From Yponomeuta sedellus (Eukaryota > Arthropoda > Insecta > Lepidoptera > Yponomeutidae): a stretch of 64,000 nucleotides of DNA. Numbering within the stretch: the stretch's first letter is position 1; each line of letters begins with the position of its first letter. A program made the position numbers and the translations under genes. Below, piece by piece: positions 1 to 9,690 of this stretch. The notes under the pieces are model-generated. The model saw only the letters and a program-made list of their open reading frames with translations, did no database searches and was not told the origin of the DNA. The DNA is taken from NCBI GenBank assembly GCA_934045075.1, contig OW203740.1, forward strand, positions 15,698,944 to 15,762,943. The letters are read 5' to 3'.

Positions 1-2
1 AA

Positions 3-2615
3 AGAATCCCGCGTGGAGCTCGAATAAGCGTCGCACAAAATCTACAGTTAGCAGTAAAGAAAGTAGTGGATGAAAATTCGAAGTGCGCCTGGGAGGCACT
101 TTTTACCTTTGCCTACCGAACACTGCACGTAAAAGAGGACACGAGAAAACGCAGCTCCCTGACACAATCTATTAAAAACAACTGCTCGAACCCTTTAGAC
201 CTACCAACAGACAGACAAGCAAATTCTTATAGCAAAAACAAATATAAACTAGTGGAAAATAAAGTTAGCGATGGCGATATCCGGGGAGCTGCTCAGCTCC
301 TGTTCTCGAGCGATGCCATCGCTCCCGACTCTCGCGAAACAGTCTCGGCCTTGGAGGGCAAGCATCCGTCGCCCCTTGCAACCACCGCACTACCGCCTGC
401 TCCTCAACCCGAGGGCGCCAACATCGGAATAATCGGAAAAGACCTCTTATCGGCCGTGATGTCCTTCAGGGGAGGATCAGCGAGCGGTCTTGATGGTCTA
501 AGCCCACAACATTTAAAAGACCTTCTTTGCAGCTCAGCCGGTGAGGCCGGTGAGACCCTCTTGAAGGAACTTACGGCCTTGATTAACCTGATGTTGGCCG
601 GGAGGGTATGTCCCGAATTCACAGACATCCTATATGGAGCCAATCTCTGCGCTCTCCTAAAAAAAGATAGAGGTATTAGACCCATAGCCGTAGGATCAAG
701 CATACGGAGATTGGCATCCAAACTGTGCTGCCGAAACATCCTACCCTCGCTCTCCAGTAAGTTTCAACCGTTTCAATTAGGTTTCGGAAGTAGAGGGGGC
801 TGCGAAGCGGCAGTACATGCGATGAGGACATACCTCTAGGAGGATGGCGGTGAGGTCGTTATTAAGGTCGACGTGAAAAATGCTTTTAACTCTGTTGACA
901 GAGGTGCCATCCTGACGCAGGTGAAGGAGGTAATACCGGAAATGTACGGTTATATTTGGCAGTGCTATAGTACACCCTCAAAATTACTCTATAGAGAGCA
1001 CCTCCTTCACTCATCAGTGGGCTGTCAACAGGGAGACCCACTCGGGCCGGCCATATTTAGCCTCGCCATTCACCCCATAATAACTGCCCTTTCCTCGAGT
1101 TTGAAAATCTGGTACCTAGACGATGGTACCCTGGGAGGCGACCGACAAACAGTCTTAAATGACCTGTCATTCTTGATACAAAATTTCAAACGTTTAGGAC
1201 TAGAATTAAACTTTGGTAAATGCGAAATTTATATTAAAGACACATTAGGTAACGGAATTAAAAAAGAAATCGAAAACAAATTCAATAAGTTAGTCCCAAA
1301 TATTAAAATTTTAGACAAGAGTTCATTCCGCCTCCTAGGGGCCCCAGTACTCAGCGAGGGAATAGAACCATACGTCAGAGACCAGGTGGCCAAGTTCGAG
1401 GAGACATCATTTCATTTGAGCAAAATCAAATCCCACATGGCATATACCATCATACGATTTTGTTTATTTGTGCCAAAATTCACATACATCCTAAGATGCA
1501 CACCTGTCTGGAAATTTCAATCCTTACTCACACCAATAGATGATCTAGTCCACTCAACCTTAACCAAAATTCTAAATTGTCCGCTTAATGAGAAATCCTG
1601 GTGCCAGGTCACCTTGCCAATAAGGTTTGGTGGGATTGGCATCAGGAAAGTATCAAGTGTTTCACTTCCAGCTTTCCTATCCTCACCTCACGGCACGAAC
1701 TCCTTGCATAAACAAATTATACTCGCCTCTATCGGTGACATTGAGGTGTCGTGCTGTGAGCAGGCTAGGAGGGCCTGGATAGTGGCCTGCCCGAATGAGG
1801 ACCTTCCCCTAAATCCCGCAGTGCAAAGACAGTGGGACGAGCCGCTCTGCAGGGCTGTTCAATCAAGACTGCTGGAGACAAGCAGCGGCCCTGCGGAGAG
1901 AGCTCGTCTGCTAGCAACAGCAGCAAACGAGTCTGGACTGTGGCTGCAGGCACTCCCATCAGCGAATGTAGGCACGCTGATGGATAATGTGACTTTTACA
2001 ACCGCCGTCGGTCTGCGATTGGGCTGCAAACTCGTTCAGCCCCACCGCTGCCTTTGCGGAGACCGCGTCGATGAGTTGGGACACCATGGCCTATCCTGCC
2101 AACGCAGCGTTGGCCGACTGTCGCGTCACGCGTCCCTAAACGACATAATCCGGAGGGCTCTTTCCAGCGTCGCCGTGCCGGCCATCCTTGAGCCTAACGG
2201 TATAGCAGACGATGGAAAGAGACCCGACGGTATGTCTCTGGTGCCGTGGCAGAGCGGGAGGCCGCTAGTGTGGGATGCGACCTGCGTGGACACACTGGCG
2301 TCTTACAATGTCACCCACACCAGCAGGGCCGCGGGCGCGGCGGCGACTACGGCCGAAGGCCTCAAGCGGCGCAAATACTCTGTCCTTGGGGATGGTTACC
2401 TATTTGCGCCGTTTGGGGTCGAGACGATGGGTCCGTGGGGGCCCGAGGTGCGTAAACTTCAAAAAGAAATAGCGACGCGCCTCGTCGACTCATCGGGCGA
2501 CCCAAGAGCTGGTAGCTACCTCGGCCAGCGCATCAGCCTGGCCATTCAGAGAGGGAATGCTGCCTGTGTCTTGGGAACTCTCCCCATCGGCAGCGGTGTA
2601 GACTTTTTTATTTAA
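3..2615 (+). pseudogene. Non-LTR retrotransposon ORF: reverse transcriptase with C-terminal nuclease-like domain, one in-frame stop
   Basis: One reading frame is open from the window edge to 2615 except for a TAG at 837-839, so this is the 3' part of a LINE ORF whose 5' end lies outside the window. Reverse transcriptase motifs are visible: GIRPIAVGS (about 674), VDVKNAFNSVDR directly after the stop (869-904), QQGDPLGPAIFSLAIHP (1028-1077) and the catalytic YLDDG (about 1113). Downstream lies a C-x-C-x8-H-x4-C cluster (about 2057-2100), then RPDG (about 2221) and VWDAT (about 2269). That layout resembles the zinc cluster plus PD-(D/E)XK restriction-like endonuclease at the C-terminus of R2-type elements. 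The clade was not settled: the nuclease assignment is an inference from motif spacing. Apart from the TAG the frame is clean, so the copy is fairly young but dead. Confidence 0.8.
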
Positions 2616-2840
2616 ACCTTTCTCTTTTTTTTTGTAAATAGGTATGTAAATCTTTTTAATATTAATGCTGTATATAGTTATAGGAAAATTTATTATTTTA
2701 CTTCAAAATGAAAATATGTATAAATAAAGTAGAAAACCGAAAAACAAAATGGCCACCCATTACTCTTTTTCCGACCATTGACCGAACCAGTCGATGTTTA
2801 ATGCATTTTCATTCTTAAAACTTCACGACTCGCATAACTG
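2616..2840 (+). other. 3' UTR of the LINE
   Basis: This AT-rich non-coding stretch follows the LINE stop codon and includes an AATAAA at about 2723. It leads directly into the tetranucleotide array, which probably began as the 3' tail of the LINE. Confidence 0.5.
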
Positions 2841-3203
2841 TAATAAATAAATAAATGAATGAATGAACGAACGAACGAACGAACGAACGAACGAACGAAC
2901 GAACGAACGAACGAACGAACGAACGAACGAACGAACGAACGAACGAACGAACGAACGAACGAACGAACGAACGAACGAACGAACGAACGAACGAACGAAC
3001 GAACGAACGAACGAACGAACGAACGAACGAACGAACGAACGAACGAACGAACGAACGAACGAACGAACGAACGAACGAACGAACGAACGAACGAACGAAC
3101 GAACGAACGAACGAACGAACGAACGAACGAACGAACGAACGAACGAACGAACGAACGAACGAACGAACGAACGAACGAACGAATGAATGAATAAATAAAT
3201 AAC

Positions 3204-3258
<55 letters not shown>

Positions 3259-3259
3259 A
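2841..3259. repeat. Tetranucleotide microsatellite, 79 perfect GAAC units flanked by GAAT and AATA units
   Basis: GAAC repeats without a mismatch from 2865 to 3180 (316 bp, 79 units). On both sides it passes through two to three GAAT/AATG units and then AATA units (3189-3259 on the right, one interrupted by AACTA). Because 12 bp code for four residues, the array gives long open frames of Asn-Glu-Arg-Thr; these are artefacts of the repeat. Confidence 0.98.
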
Positions 3260-3926
3260 CGATTACTTACATGATTTAATAAATTGTAAACACATAAAAT
3301 TACTTAACATACAAATAATATGAGTTACAGATAAAGTTAATGATAATGTTTATGGCGCTATCACATGTCAATCACTTGCGGCGAGATTTATTTTATTTGT
3401 TTCGACATCGGCTGATTGCCATATCAATAAGAAATAATAATAATTATTATTTGTTAACCGGTGTACAAAAGAAATCACAACTTTTACACAGCATGAAAAA
3501 GTCTCTGCTGCTCAAGCGAATATCCCCTGAGCTTACGCCCAAAGGCAAATCTACTAGGCGCATTTAAACTGCTTCTGAGAGGTGTTTTGGAGTAATCGTG
3601 TTTTTACACATAAGACCGTTAGTGTTTGTCTATCCCTTCAGTACACGGCGTTCGTCAATTTATGTTTACATTAGTCAGTACCCAAACAAGTTAGAACATT
3701 GCGTAGAACAATGGACTTGGAAGCGAGAGACCAGGTTCGATACCCAGTGCGTTTATGTACCTATGAATTTGTTTTTTAAGTTACGTACTTTTTGAGAAGT
3801 TAGTGTAGCATTATCACTCGTTGACCAGCTATTCATGCACATCAGCGCTTGAAATTGTCAATTGGTGATAGGCACGCGTTGTGATTAACCTCATAGTCAC
3901 TCTCTAAGAGAAGGCCTGTGCTCTAA
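3260..3926. other. AT-rich spacer, no gene seen
   Basis: No coding potential or known element was recognised. At 3900-3936 the text resembles the 3' end of a LINE and was the target of the next insertion. Confidence 0.4.
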
Positions 3927-3936
3927 AGTGGGACGT

Positions 3937-4193
3937 CGTCGTCGTCGTCGTCAGACTATACTAGTCCACTGCTGGACATACCCCTCCCCTATAGAGCGCC
4001 ACATTGTGCTGTCATAGGGGGGTAATGCCCATAATCCCCATGCCAGGCATGTGGTTTGGGGATCGCAGTTCGATGGAATTCTACTGCAGGGGGGGCTCTG
4101 CTGCCCACCCCCCGGTTTGTGTCCCTTAGTCGCTTTTTACGACACCCGCGGGAAGAATTGGGTTGGTGGTACTCCAGACCGACACCACACAGC
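3937..4193 (-). mobile_element. RTE-derived short element with CGT/GAC tail and 10-bp target duplication
   Basis: On the minus strand the element begins with a segment containing a GTCGTAAAAAGCGACTAAGG-like motif, runs through a TGGGGATTATGGGC segment and ends with CTATGTCCAGCAGTGGACTA-like text, the C-terminal coding end of RTE LINEs, followed by (GAC)n. It is flanked by AGTGGGACGT at 3927-3936 and 4194-4203, a perfect 10-bp direct repeat. The structure looks like a non-autonomous RTE derivative joining 5' and 3' ends. A related copy is at 21575-21790. Confidence 0.7.
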
Positions 4194-4203
4194 AGTGGGA
4201 CGT

Positions 4204-6000
4204 AATCGGACTTAATCTAAACCCAAACAAGTTGAAAAATTACTTAAATTCTCAAGTTACTCATTGTTATGTTTGTGGTTGCTCTGTTTGAACTTTGCTT
4301 CAGCGAGTCAATAGACTTCATTGCAACAATGACATAGTCACCACATTGCTTTGGTGATAAATTGACAAATACTACTCCCGGGAGAAGGCCTATGCCCTAC
4401 GGTAAACTCACAGACATCGAACTGGTCTCGTCCAAAGACCTCGCCCGATGCCAGCCACCGTCGGGACCCTATCTCTCGTCTATAATTAGTACACAGGTTG
4501 ATTAGTGACGAGCCAACTGGCAATTTTTTCACTCGAGTTAATCGACTTGGTCACAAACGATACTGTAATATAATATAGCAGATTTGAATGAGGGCTTAAA
4601 GTAAGACAGGAATAAGGAGTTAATTTACCCCTTAAAACTGCACAAAAGCACACTAGGTATGTAAAACCAGGCTCATGTAAATACACTGATCTTTGATACA
4701 GGCTTCAAACCTAGTTCATACGGATTTGTTTGTATTTAATTTTTTCGGGCTGGTTTTCTTTTTTTTGTACTGATTTTCTAGGTACTAAACTGATAAAAAA
4801 ATTATTCAATCTAATAGAGAACATGCAAAAATATAAGCGATACAGAAAATCGTGATAAATATTTGTAAGATTGATTTTTCTCTAATACTTTTTATAGTAG
4901 GTAAACTATCGTTCGTTGTCACAAATGCTCCATACAAATCGGACGCAACCCGTGTCATCACATGCTTACGAGTATTCACGCATGATATCAGTCTAACGTA
5001 TGACTATTTCACAAAGATTTGAATCATTTCGTGACCTTCTTGGAAAAAACAATTTTTTTTTCTTGAATTTCTGTAAAACCTTTAAGCAACCTTTTTCATG
5101 GCTTACTTTTATGTAAGATTTTACTAAGTTCTTTGTAGAATAAGCACAACACCACTTGAATCTAATCTCAAGGCATGTTCTCACAGGACCACTGAAAGTC
5201 TTTCTCACAGCGACGATCCATCGAGAAAGTTGACAGCCGACTGGTCGGGTACACGGCATCTTGGCGGTGATTGCGGAGCATTTTGACACCAGGTTTATAA
5301 AACACTCGTGCAACTTGCAGTATTAATGTAAATAGTAGGCATTATTACCAGGAACCAAGCAGGTTAGGTTTTCTTTGTTATTGTTTTTTGTGTTTTCTCT
5401 TGGATCTCAGTGTCTTGAAATAAATGATATCAACCCTTTATGGGTGAATTTCCCGGAACTAAAAATTGCGTGGCACCAATGAAATTGGTAATAAAAAGTG
5501 TTAATGTTCTAACATTTTTTTACGGTTAGATGATACGGTAATCTATGTGTAGCACTAAACATTTTGTTAATAAGAATAATGGATACTCCAAAAAAAAAAT
5601 TTTTATTCCCGAAATCTTTCATTGCCATGTTTGTCCGCACGTCACCTTGTTGTGTATTATTCTTCATTGATAAACATCTATTGGTTCTTTGTCCTAAAAA
5701 CTAATTTTATTTGATACATTAATAGTCAAAGTATTGTTACGAAATACATTTATTGAAATATTTACACAGTACAACGAATGGTTAATAAAAATGTATCTGT
5801 CCCAGAACTACCGTTAATCGCCGTGTCCTAATCATGTTCAAGTATATTGTTTTACCTAACGACTTGTTTCCCATCCTCGGTGCGCGAAACGTTTGTGTTT
5901 AATGCCACCTAAGTGCTGGTCGCAGAAGGACGTACGCACGTGCCTGCGTTTTCGCGATATTCGTTAAGTCAATTTTTTTTTTTGTTGCTGGACATTTTTT
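4204..6000. other. Long AT-rich stretch without recognised genes
   Basis: Only short chance open frames occur; the longest (106 codons, minus, 4993-5313) has no family I recognise. 4375-4460 resembles LINE 3' end text with AGAAGGCCTATGCCC. Nothing else was recognised. Confidence 0.4.
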
Positions 6001-6205
6001 CTTTCATTGCCGTGGATAGGTATAACTTCTATTTAAATTTAGATTGTCATCTTAAGTAAACATTCGATAGAACGCTATTTCTCTTATGATTATTTGTCAA
6101 GTGTTTACTTTGTCGAATGGTTGATAGATTTTTTGTTATTTCTATTTATTGCCTTTTCATTGCTGTGGTTTCCGTGGGCGAAATTTGCTATGGTAATGAA
6201 AAAAA

Positions 6206-6722
6206 CCGGCCAAGTGCGAGTCAGACTCGCGCACCGAGGGTTCCGTACAAACCTGTATTATAGACCTGAGTATTTGGTATGAATTTCAATTTAATACCTC
6301 TACGCGTTTATGAGGAAATGGGTAGTAAGTTTAAAATTATTAAAAAAAAAATATATTATGTGATGTAACTAAAAATTTATGGTTTTCGTAATTTTTCCTT
6401 TATCTATGCTATAAGACGTTGCTTCGTACCAAATTTCAAGATTCTGAGTTCACGGGAAGCACCCTGTAGGTTTTGATTCCCTTGCAAGTGTCGAAAATTT
6501 GCGGCATAAACGGCTGTATCTTTTGATTGCGTTGGCTTAGAAGTTTGATTTTTTCACAGCTTCAAGGGACAGTAGACCTGAGTAATTGATATAAATTTCA
6601 GCTTCATACCTCCACGCGTTCCTGAGAAAAAGGGTCTTGACAGACGGACGGACGGACAGACGGACAACAAAGTGATCCTATAAGGGTTCCGTTTTTTCCT
6701 TTTGAGGTACGGAACCCTAAAA
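6206..6722 (+). repeat. Lepidopteran interspersed repeat with GGTTCCGTAC / GTACGGAACC ends
   Basis: It starts CCGGCCAAGTGCGAGTCAGA and contains GGGTTCCGTAC near the left end, a run of GACGGACGGACAGACGGACA near 6640, and GGTACGGAACCCTAAAAA at the right end. It is non-coding. Partial relatives lie at 8423-8620, 33795-33880 and 35780-35910. I regard it as a non-autonomous retroelement; the class is not settled. Confidence 0.65.
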
Positions 6723-6977
6723 AAGACACATCAATGAAAGAAAATTAATTGCCATGCTTTATAAAACAATTTTTTTTCATTGCCGTGGCCAAGTATTTCA
6801 TTTCCGTGACTTTTGTTTTCATCGCCATGATATGATTAGGTAAAGAAAATGTATTTTATCATCTTTTAGTAACATTAAGTACTTTATCAATCGTATAATA
6901 CACCCTCACAAACGAACGCACCAGCACATACTGCAGTCTGATTTTAATAATGGATTGTTTATTTTTAAGATGCCGAG

Positions 6978-7094
6978 ATGCCCAAACCAAAATTATCTGA
7001 GGAGGAGAGAAAGGAGAGAAAAAGATTGGCTGAAAAAGAAAGACGTCAAAAATTAAGAAACGACCCATATCTGGGTTTGCATTTCCCTCTCTGA
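6978..7094 (+). CDS. Short basic, Glu/Arg/Lys-rich peptide, 38 aa
   Basis: ATG at 6978 to TGA at 7092-7094. The peptide starts MPKPKLSEEERKERKRLAEK and continues with an RRQKLRNDP motif. The charged, basic, helix-prone composition is unlike the surrounding AT-rich noise. It recalls RER-RR-NDP type segments seen in some transposon-encoded proteins, from memory and without a search. It may be an exon of a degraded element rather than a free gene. Confidence 0.35.
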   Translation: MPKPKLSEEERKERKRLAEKERRQKLRNDPYLGLHFPL

Positions 7095-7354
7095 GAAATA
7101 AAATATGTTTTCATTTTCGTGGGTTGATTCTTTCATTCCTATGGCACAGTTATTTCATTGCCGTGGACGCTTGTTTCATTGCCGTGCACTCATGTTTCAT
7201 CGCCGTGGCACGAAATTTTTAGACCAGTTTATCTTGCTAGTTTTTTAAGTTATCAGATAGATATTAAGCAAGAGTACATACATTATCAAAACAACAAAAC
7301 CTTAAGATAAAAAAGTACATGGAAATGAAGATTTTATAAGACCTGTTGAAATTC

Positions 7355-7475
7355 ACTCTTATATGTCCACACTGCTGGGGCACGGGTTTCTTCCTGCATC
7401 GCAGGTTGATTGTTGTTGCAGGTTGGTTGAAGTGCGGGTTGGTGGAGGATCGAAAGACAGCGGCGGGCCTTACTG
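7355..7475 (-). mobile_element. 5S rRNA-derived SINE, 3' fragment
   Basis: In reverse complement it matches the 3' half of the family described at 7735-8077: the CTTACTGT, CCTCCACCAACC, CTGCGATGCAGGAAG and CAGCAGTGTGGACAT segments are recognisable but eroded. Confidence 0.6.
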
Positions 7476-7734
7476 TTAAAAGTTAATTAAATTATAATGA
7501 TTCTCTCGATTAAAACAACTCTGGTCCCAACACTAAGGTTAGTTACTCCGCTCCGGTGACTTATCACGTAACTTTGCGAATGAAGTTTGGAGTGATCGAC
7601 CGCCCGACCGCGTGACCGCGCTGCCCGCGGTTTGCGATCCGAGACAAATCGCTTCCTCCGTGAAAACTGGAGTCTGTAAACTACTCTATCATAATCTTCG
7701 ATCTAAATAAAAACTAGTTTTAGACAAACCTAGT

Positions 7735-8077
7735 AGCCTAGTGAAACCGAGTGATTATAATCAATCGCTAGGTTTAAGCGACAGCAGGCGCGGTCAGGTG
7801 CTGGACGGGTGACCATCCGGTGTCTACTGCTAGCGGCATTTTTTCCGAGCGCTTCCGTGCGTTGTAAGGCACGTTAAGCCATTGGAGCCGGCTGTCGTTA
7901 AGCCATGTCAGAAGCCTTATTGGAGGCTTGATAACTTCTGACTGTAAGGCCCGCCACTGCTTTACAATACTGTAGCAACCCTGACTGGGACCTTGAGTAG
8001 GAGCATAGCCTAACCTTCCTGCGATGCAGGAAGAGACCCGTGCCAAAGCGGTGGGGACACAGAAAGGGTTGATATCA
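7735..8077 (+). mobile_element. 5S rRNA-derived SINE (SINE3-type), near full length
   Basis: The head carries TTTAAGCGACAGCAGGCGCG and CTGGACGGGTGACCATC, which align with the internal promoter of 5S rRNA (AAGCAACGTCGGGCGCGG and TGGATGGGTGACCG). The body (GGCACGTTAAGCC, GGCTTGATAACTTCTGA, AAGGCCCGCCACTG) and tail (GCGATGCAGGAAGAGACCCG, AAGGGTTGATATC) recur in copies at 11240, 11546, 20410, 23510, 35155, 36405, 45985 and 58985. The family is about 340 bp. The 5S origin follows from the box A and box C text; the copy at 20410 preserves still more of the 5S sequence. Confidence 0.75.
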
Positions 8078-8079
8078 CT

Positions 8080-8335
8080 TCAGACAAACAACAAATTTGC
8101 AATATAAGTAATAATAACTTCCACACAACACAATCTCTCAATCTGCTTCAAACTAGGATACCCTGTACTATGGTAACCAGAGAAAGACGGCACAAACGTG
8201 AAAATACAGTTAGACTGAGGCCAATCGTATAAGTGTGCGGCGGCCCCAGTGTGAATCGAACCCACGAGCTCTGTCTTGGTAACCAAGCGCCTTAACGGCT
8301 AGACCAACGAGGCAGTCGTAGGTATATAGTCGCAG
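8080..8335 (-). mobile_element. tRNA-derived SINE (family B)
   Basis: On the minus strand a tRNA-like head (GGTCTAGCCGTTAAGGC as box A, GGTTCGATTC as box B) is followed by a tail with GGTTACCATAGTACAGGGTA and TCCTAGTTTGAAGC. The same head and tail occur at 21786, 34690, 38118 and 50805. It lacks a full cloverleaf with 3' acceptor, so it is not a tRNA gene. Confidence 0.75.
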
Positions 8336-8422
8336 GCATCATGTACTAAACAGGAACATTTTATTTGGAGTATCTTTGTCCCACACTGGGCGCCTACGTC
8401 GTGGGCGATTTGCATATAAAAG

Positions 8423-8620
8423 ACCGGCCAAGTGCGTGTCGGGCCACGTGCAGTGTAGGGTTCTGTAGAAACAAAGATTTTTTTTTACCTGCTTTACAGT
8501 AACTACCAAAAAGTGTATCAAAGTTACTTGTCGGCTCTGTCCTCAGCCGCGGACAGAGTGACTTACAGACAGACAAACTATAAGGGTTTCATGTTGACTA
8601 TGGGACGCATTTTTTTTTAT
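8423..8620 (+). repeat. Partial copy of the GGTTCCGTAC-type repeat
   Basis: It starts AAGACCGGCCAAGTGCGTGT and ends near ACAGACAGACAAACTATAAG, matching both ends of the element at 6206-6722 with an internal deletion. Confidence 0.6.
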
Positions 8621-8726
8621 TAGGGTTGAATTAAACTAGGTGTCCATTTCAACTGTAATCATATTAATATGTGTCAAGATGCGAAGATTACGCAGCGCTG
8701 ACTGAATGATGCCAAAGCATTGCACT

Positions 8727-8800
8727 CCTTTCATAAAACTACAATTCGTAGTTTATTACGGAAATTCGAGGTACATACACATGCGTAGCAGAGTCTCCTT
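8727..8800 (+). repeat. Terminal fragment of the AACTACAATTCATAG MITE family
   Basis: TTCATAAAACTACAATTCGT and AATTCGAGGTACA match the inner and outer ends of the MITE at 34448-34580. Confidence 0.5.
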
Positions 8801-8859
8801 ACCAATCTATGGATTAATCGACTTTGCAATGTACTTGGAAAGTTGTATATCCTTTACAA

Positions 8860-9378
8860 ATAATAATAAACACTGGAACGACTTCAATTGTGGCTTTATT
8901 TGTAGATATGTAGTAATATTTTAATAATATATCGACGCCTTACTGCTAAAACCGACTATCTGCATGAAATGTTGTTATGCACACAATAACGAGTTTTAGT
9001 ATAGTTAACGACATCCGAACCTTAAACTCGAGTTTTCTCGAAACAACATTTCATGCAGATAGTCGGTTTTAGCAGTAAGGCAACAAGTTTTAGTATAGTT
9101 AACGACATCCGAACCTTAAACTCGAGTTTTCTCGAAACAACATTTCATGCAGATAGTCGGTTTTAGCAGTAAGGCGTCGATATGTAGTAATATTTTAATA
9201 AAACAGAAAACTGGATAAAAACGGATAAGCAGGTAAAATAGTCAGATCTGGTCGGAGGGTAAAGTAGTAATGACGAAAAATGAGGGAAATCGAATAATGT
9301 GTGACCAACTTTAAATATTTGAAAATTATAGATAGAAAAAGAAATAAAAATGGTGTAAAAAGGTTTGCACCGTTACAC
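8860..9378 (+). repeat. Interspersed repeat X, split by a fold-back insertion
   Basis: 8860-8927 plus 9179-9378 match 59216-59515: shared text includes CTGGAACGACTTCAA, ACGGATAAGCAGGTAAAATA, GAGGGAAATCGAA and GGTTTGCACCGTTAC. The copy at 59216 lacks the central insertion and serves as an uninterrupted relative. Confidence 0.75.
8928..9178. mobile_element. Fold-back insertion with 44-bp inverted ends and 23-bp flanking duplication
   Basis: The terminal inverted repeats are 8933-8976 and 9136-9179, identical over 44 bp (CGACGCCTTACTGCTAAAAC...). The right arm is present twice in tandem (8992-9080 and 9086-9174, period 94). A 23-bp direct repeat flanks the insertion (8905-8927 and 9179-9201). 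Boundaries are ambiguous by a few bases because the inverted repeat overlaps the duplication. Confidence 0.7.
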
Positions 9379-9385
9379 ACTTACA

Positions 9386-9430
9386 TGAAATTGTCATAGT
9401 AAAGCATGAATTTTAGTTCTATGAAACAGA
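9386..9430 (-). repeat. Terminal fragment of the AACTACAATTCATAG MITE family
   Basis: The reverse complement reads TTTCATAGAACTAAAATTCAT followed by ACTATGACAATTTCATG, matching the left end of the MITE at 34448. Confidence 0.5.
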
Positions 9431-9467
9431 CCTATGCCACGTTTTATTCGCGACTTTCCAGTACATT

Positions 9468-9690
9468 AATTTAAAAACCTATTTAGAGGCTAAAAATTTC
9501 ACCCATGCCGGGATTCGAACCCGCAACCTCTGGCTATCCGTACCAGATATACGTACCAGATCTGGTACGGATAGCCAGAGGTTGCGGGTTCGAATCCCGG
9601 CATGGGTGAAATTTTTAGCCTCTAAATAGGTTTTTAAATTTGTTCCTTAGCACGGGTTAGTGCATTAAAAATAAAAATAGTGTAAGTACA
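9468..9690. mobile_element. tRNA-derived SINE (family A) as a perfect palindrome
   Basis: Arms 9468-9548 and 9560-9640 are perfect reverse complements over 81 bp with an 11-nt centre. Each carries the SINE-A box B (GGTTCGAATCCCGGC) and the TTTTTAGCCTCTAAATAGG segment. The right arm continues into the family tail CCTTAGCACGGGTTAGTGCA. Confidence 0.9.

Larger units (their letters stand above)
6001..7215. repeat. Degenerate dispersed motif TTTCATTGCCGTGG
   Basis: Copies or close variants occur at about 6002, 6151, 6776, 6800, 6822, 7130, 7152, 7174 and 7198, with an outlying variant at 5620. Within 6776-6835 and 7130-7215 they recur every 22-24 bp, like a decaying minisatellite. Other repeats (6206-6722) and a short ORF (6978-7094) lie between the clusters. 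I do not recognise the family. Confidence 0.6.

Noticed and set aside
2246..2472. Additional open frames overlapping the LINE C-terminus
   Set aside because: GC-rich shadows of the main LINE frame without independent motifs.
2859..3194. Long open frames coding for Asn-Glu-Arg-Thr repeats
   Set aside because: They are produced by the 4-bp GAAC repeat in all three frames; no start context or unique sequence.
4993..5313. 106-codon minus-strand open frame
   Set aside because: No recognisable motif, Lys-rich homopolymer-driven tail and AT-rich context; kept only as a note.
8240..8330. Possible tRNA gene (minus), and similar at 9500, 12240, 15980, 17640, 18190, 21790, 38260, 41480
   Set aside because: Box A and box B are present, but acceptor stems do not pair and each is followed by a SINE tail; they are tRNA-derived SINE heads.
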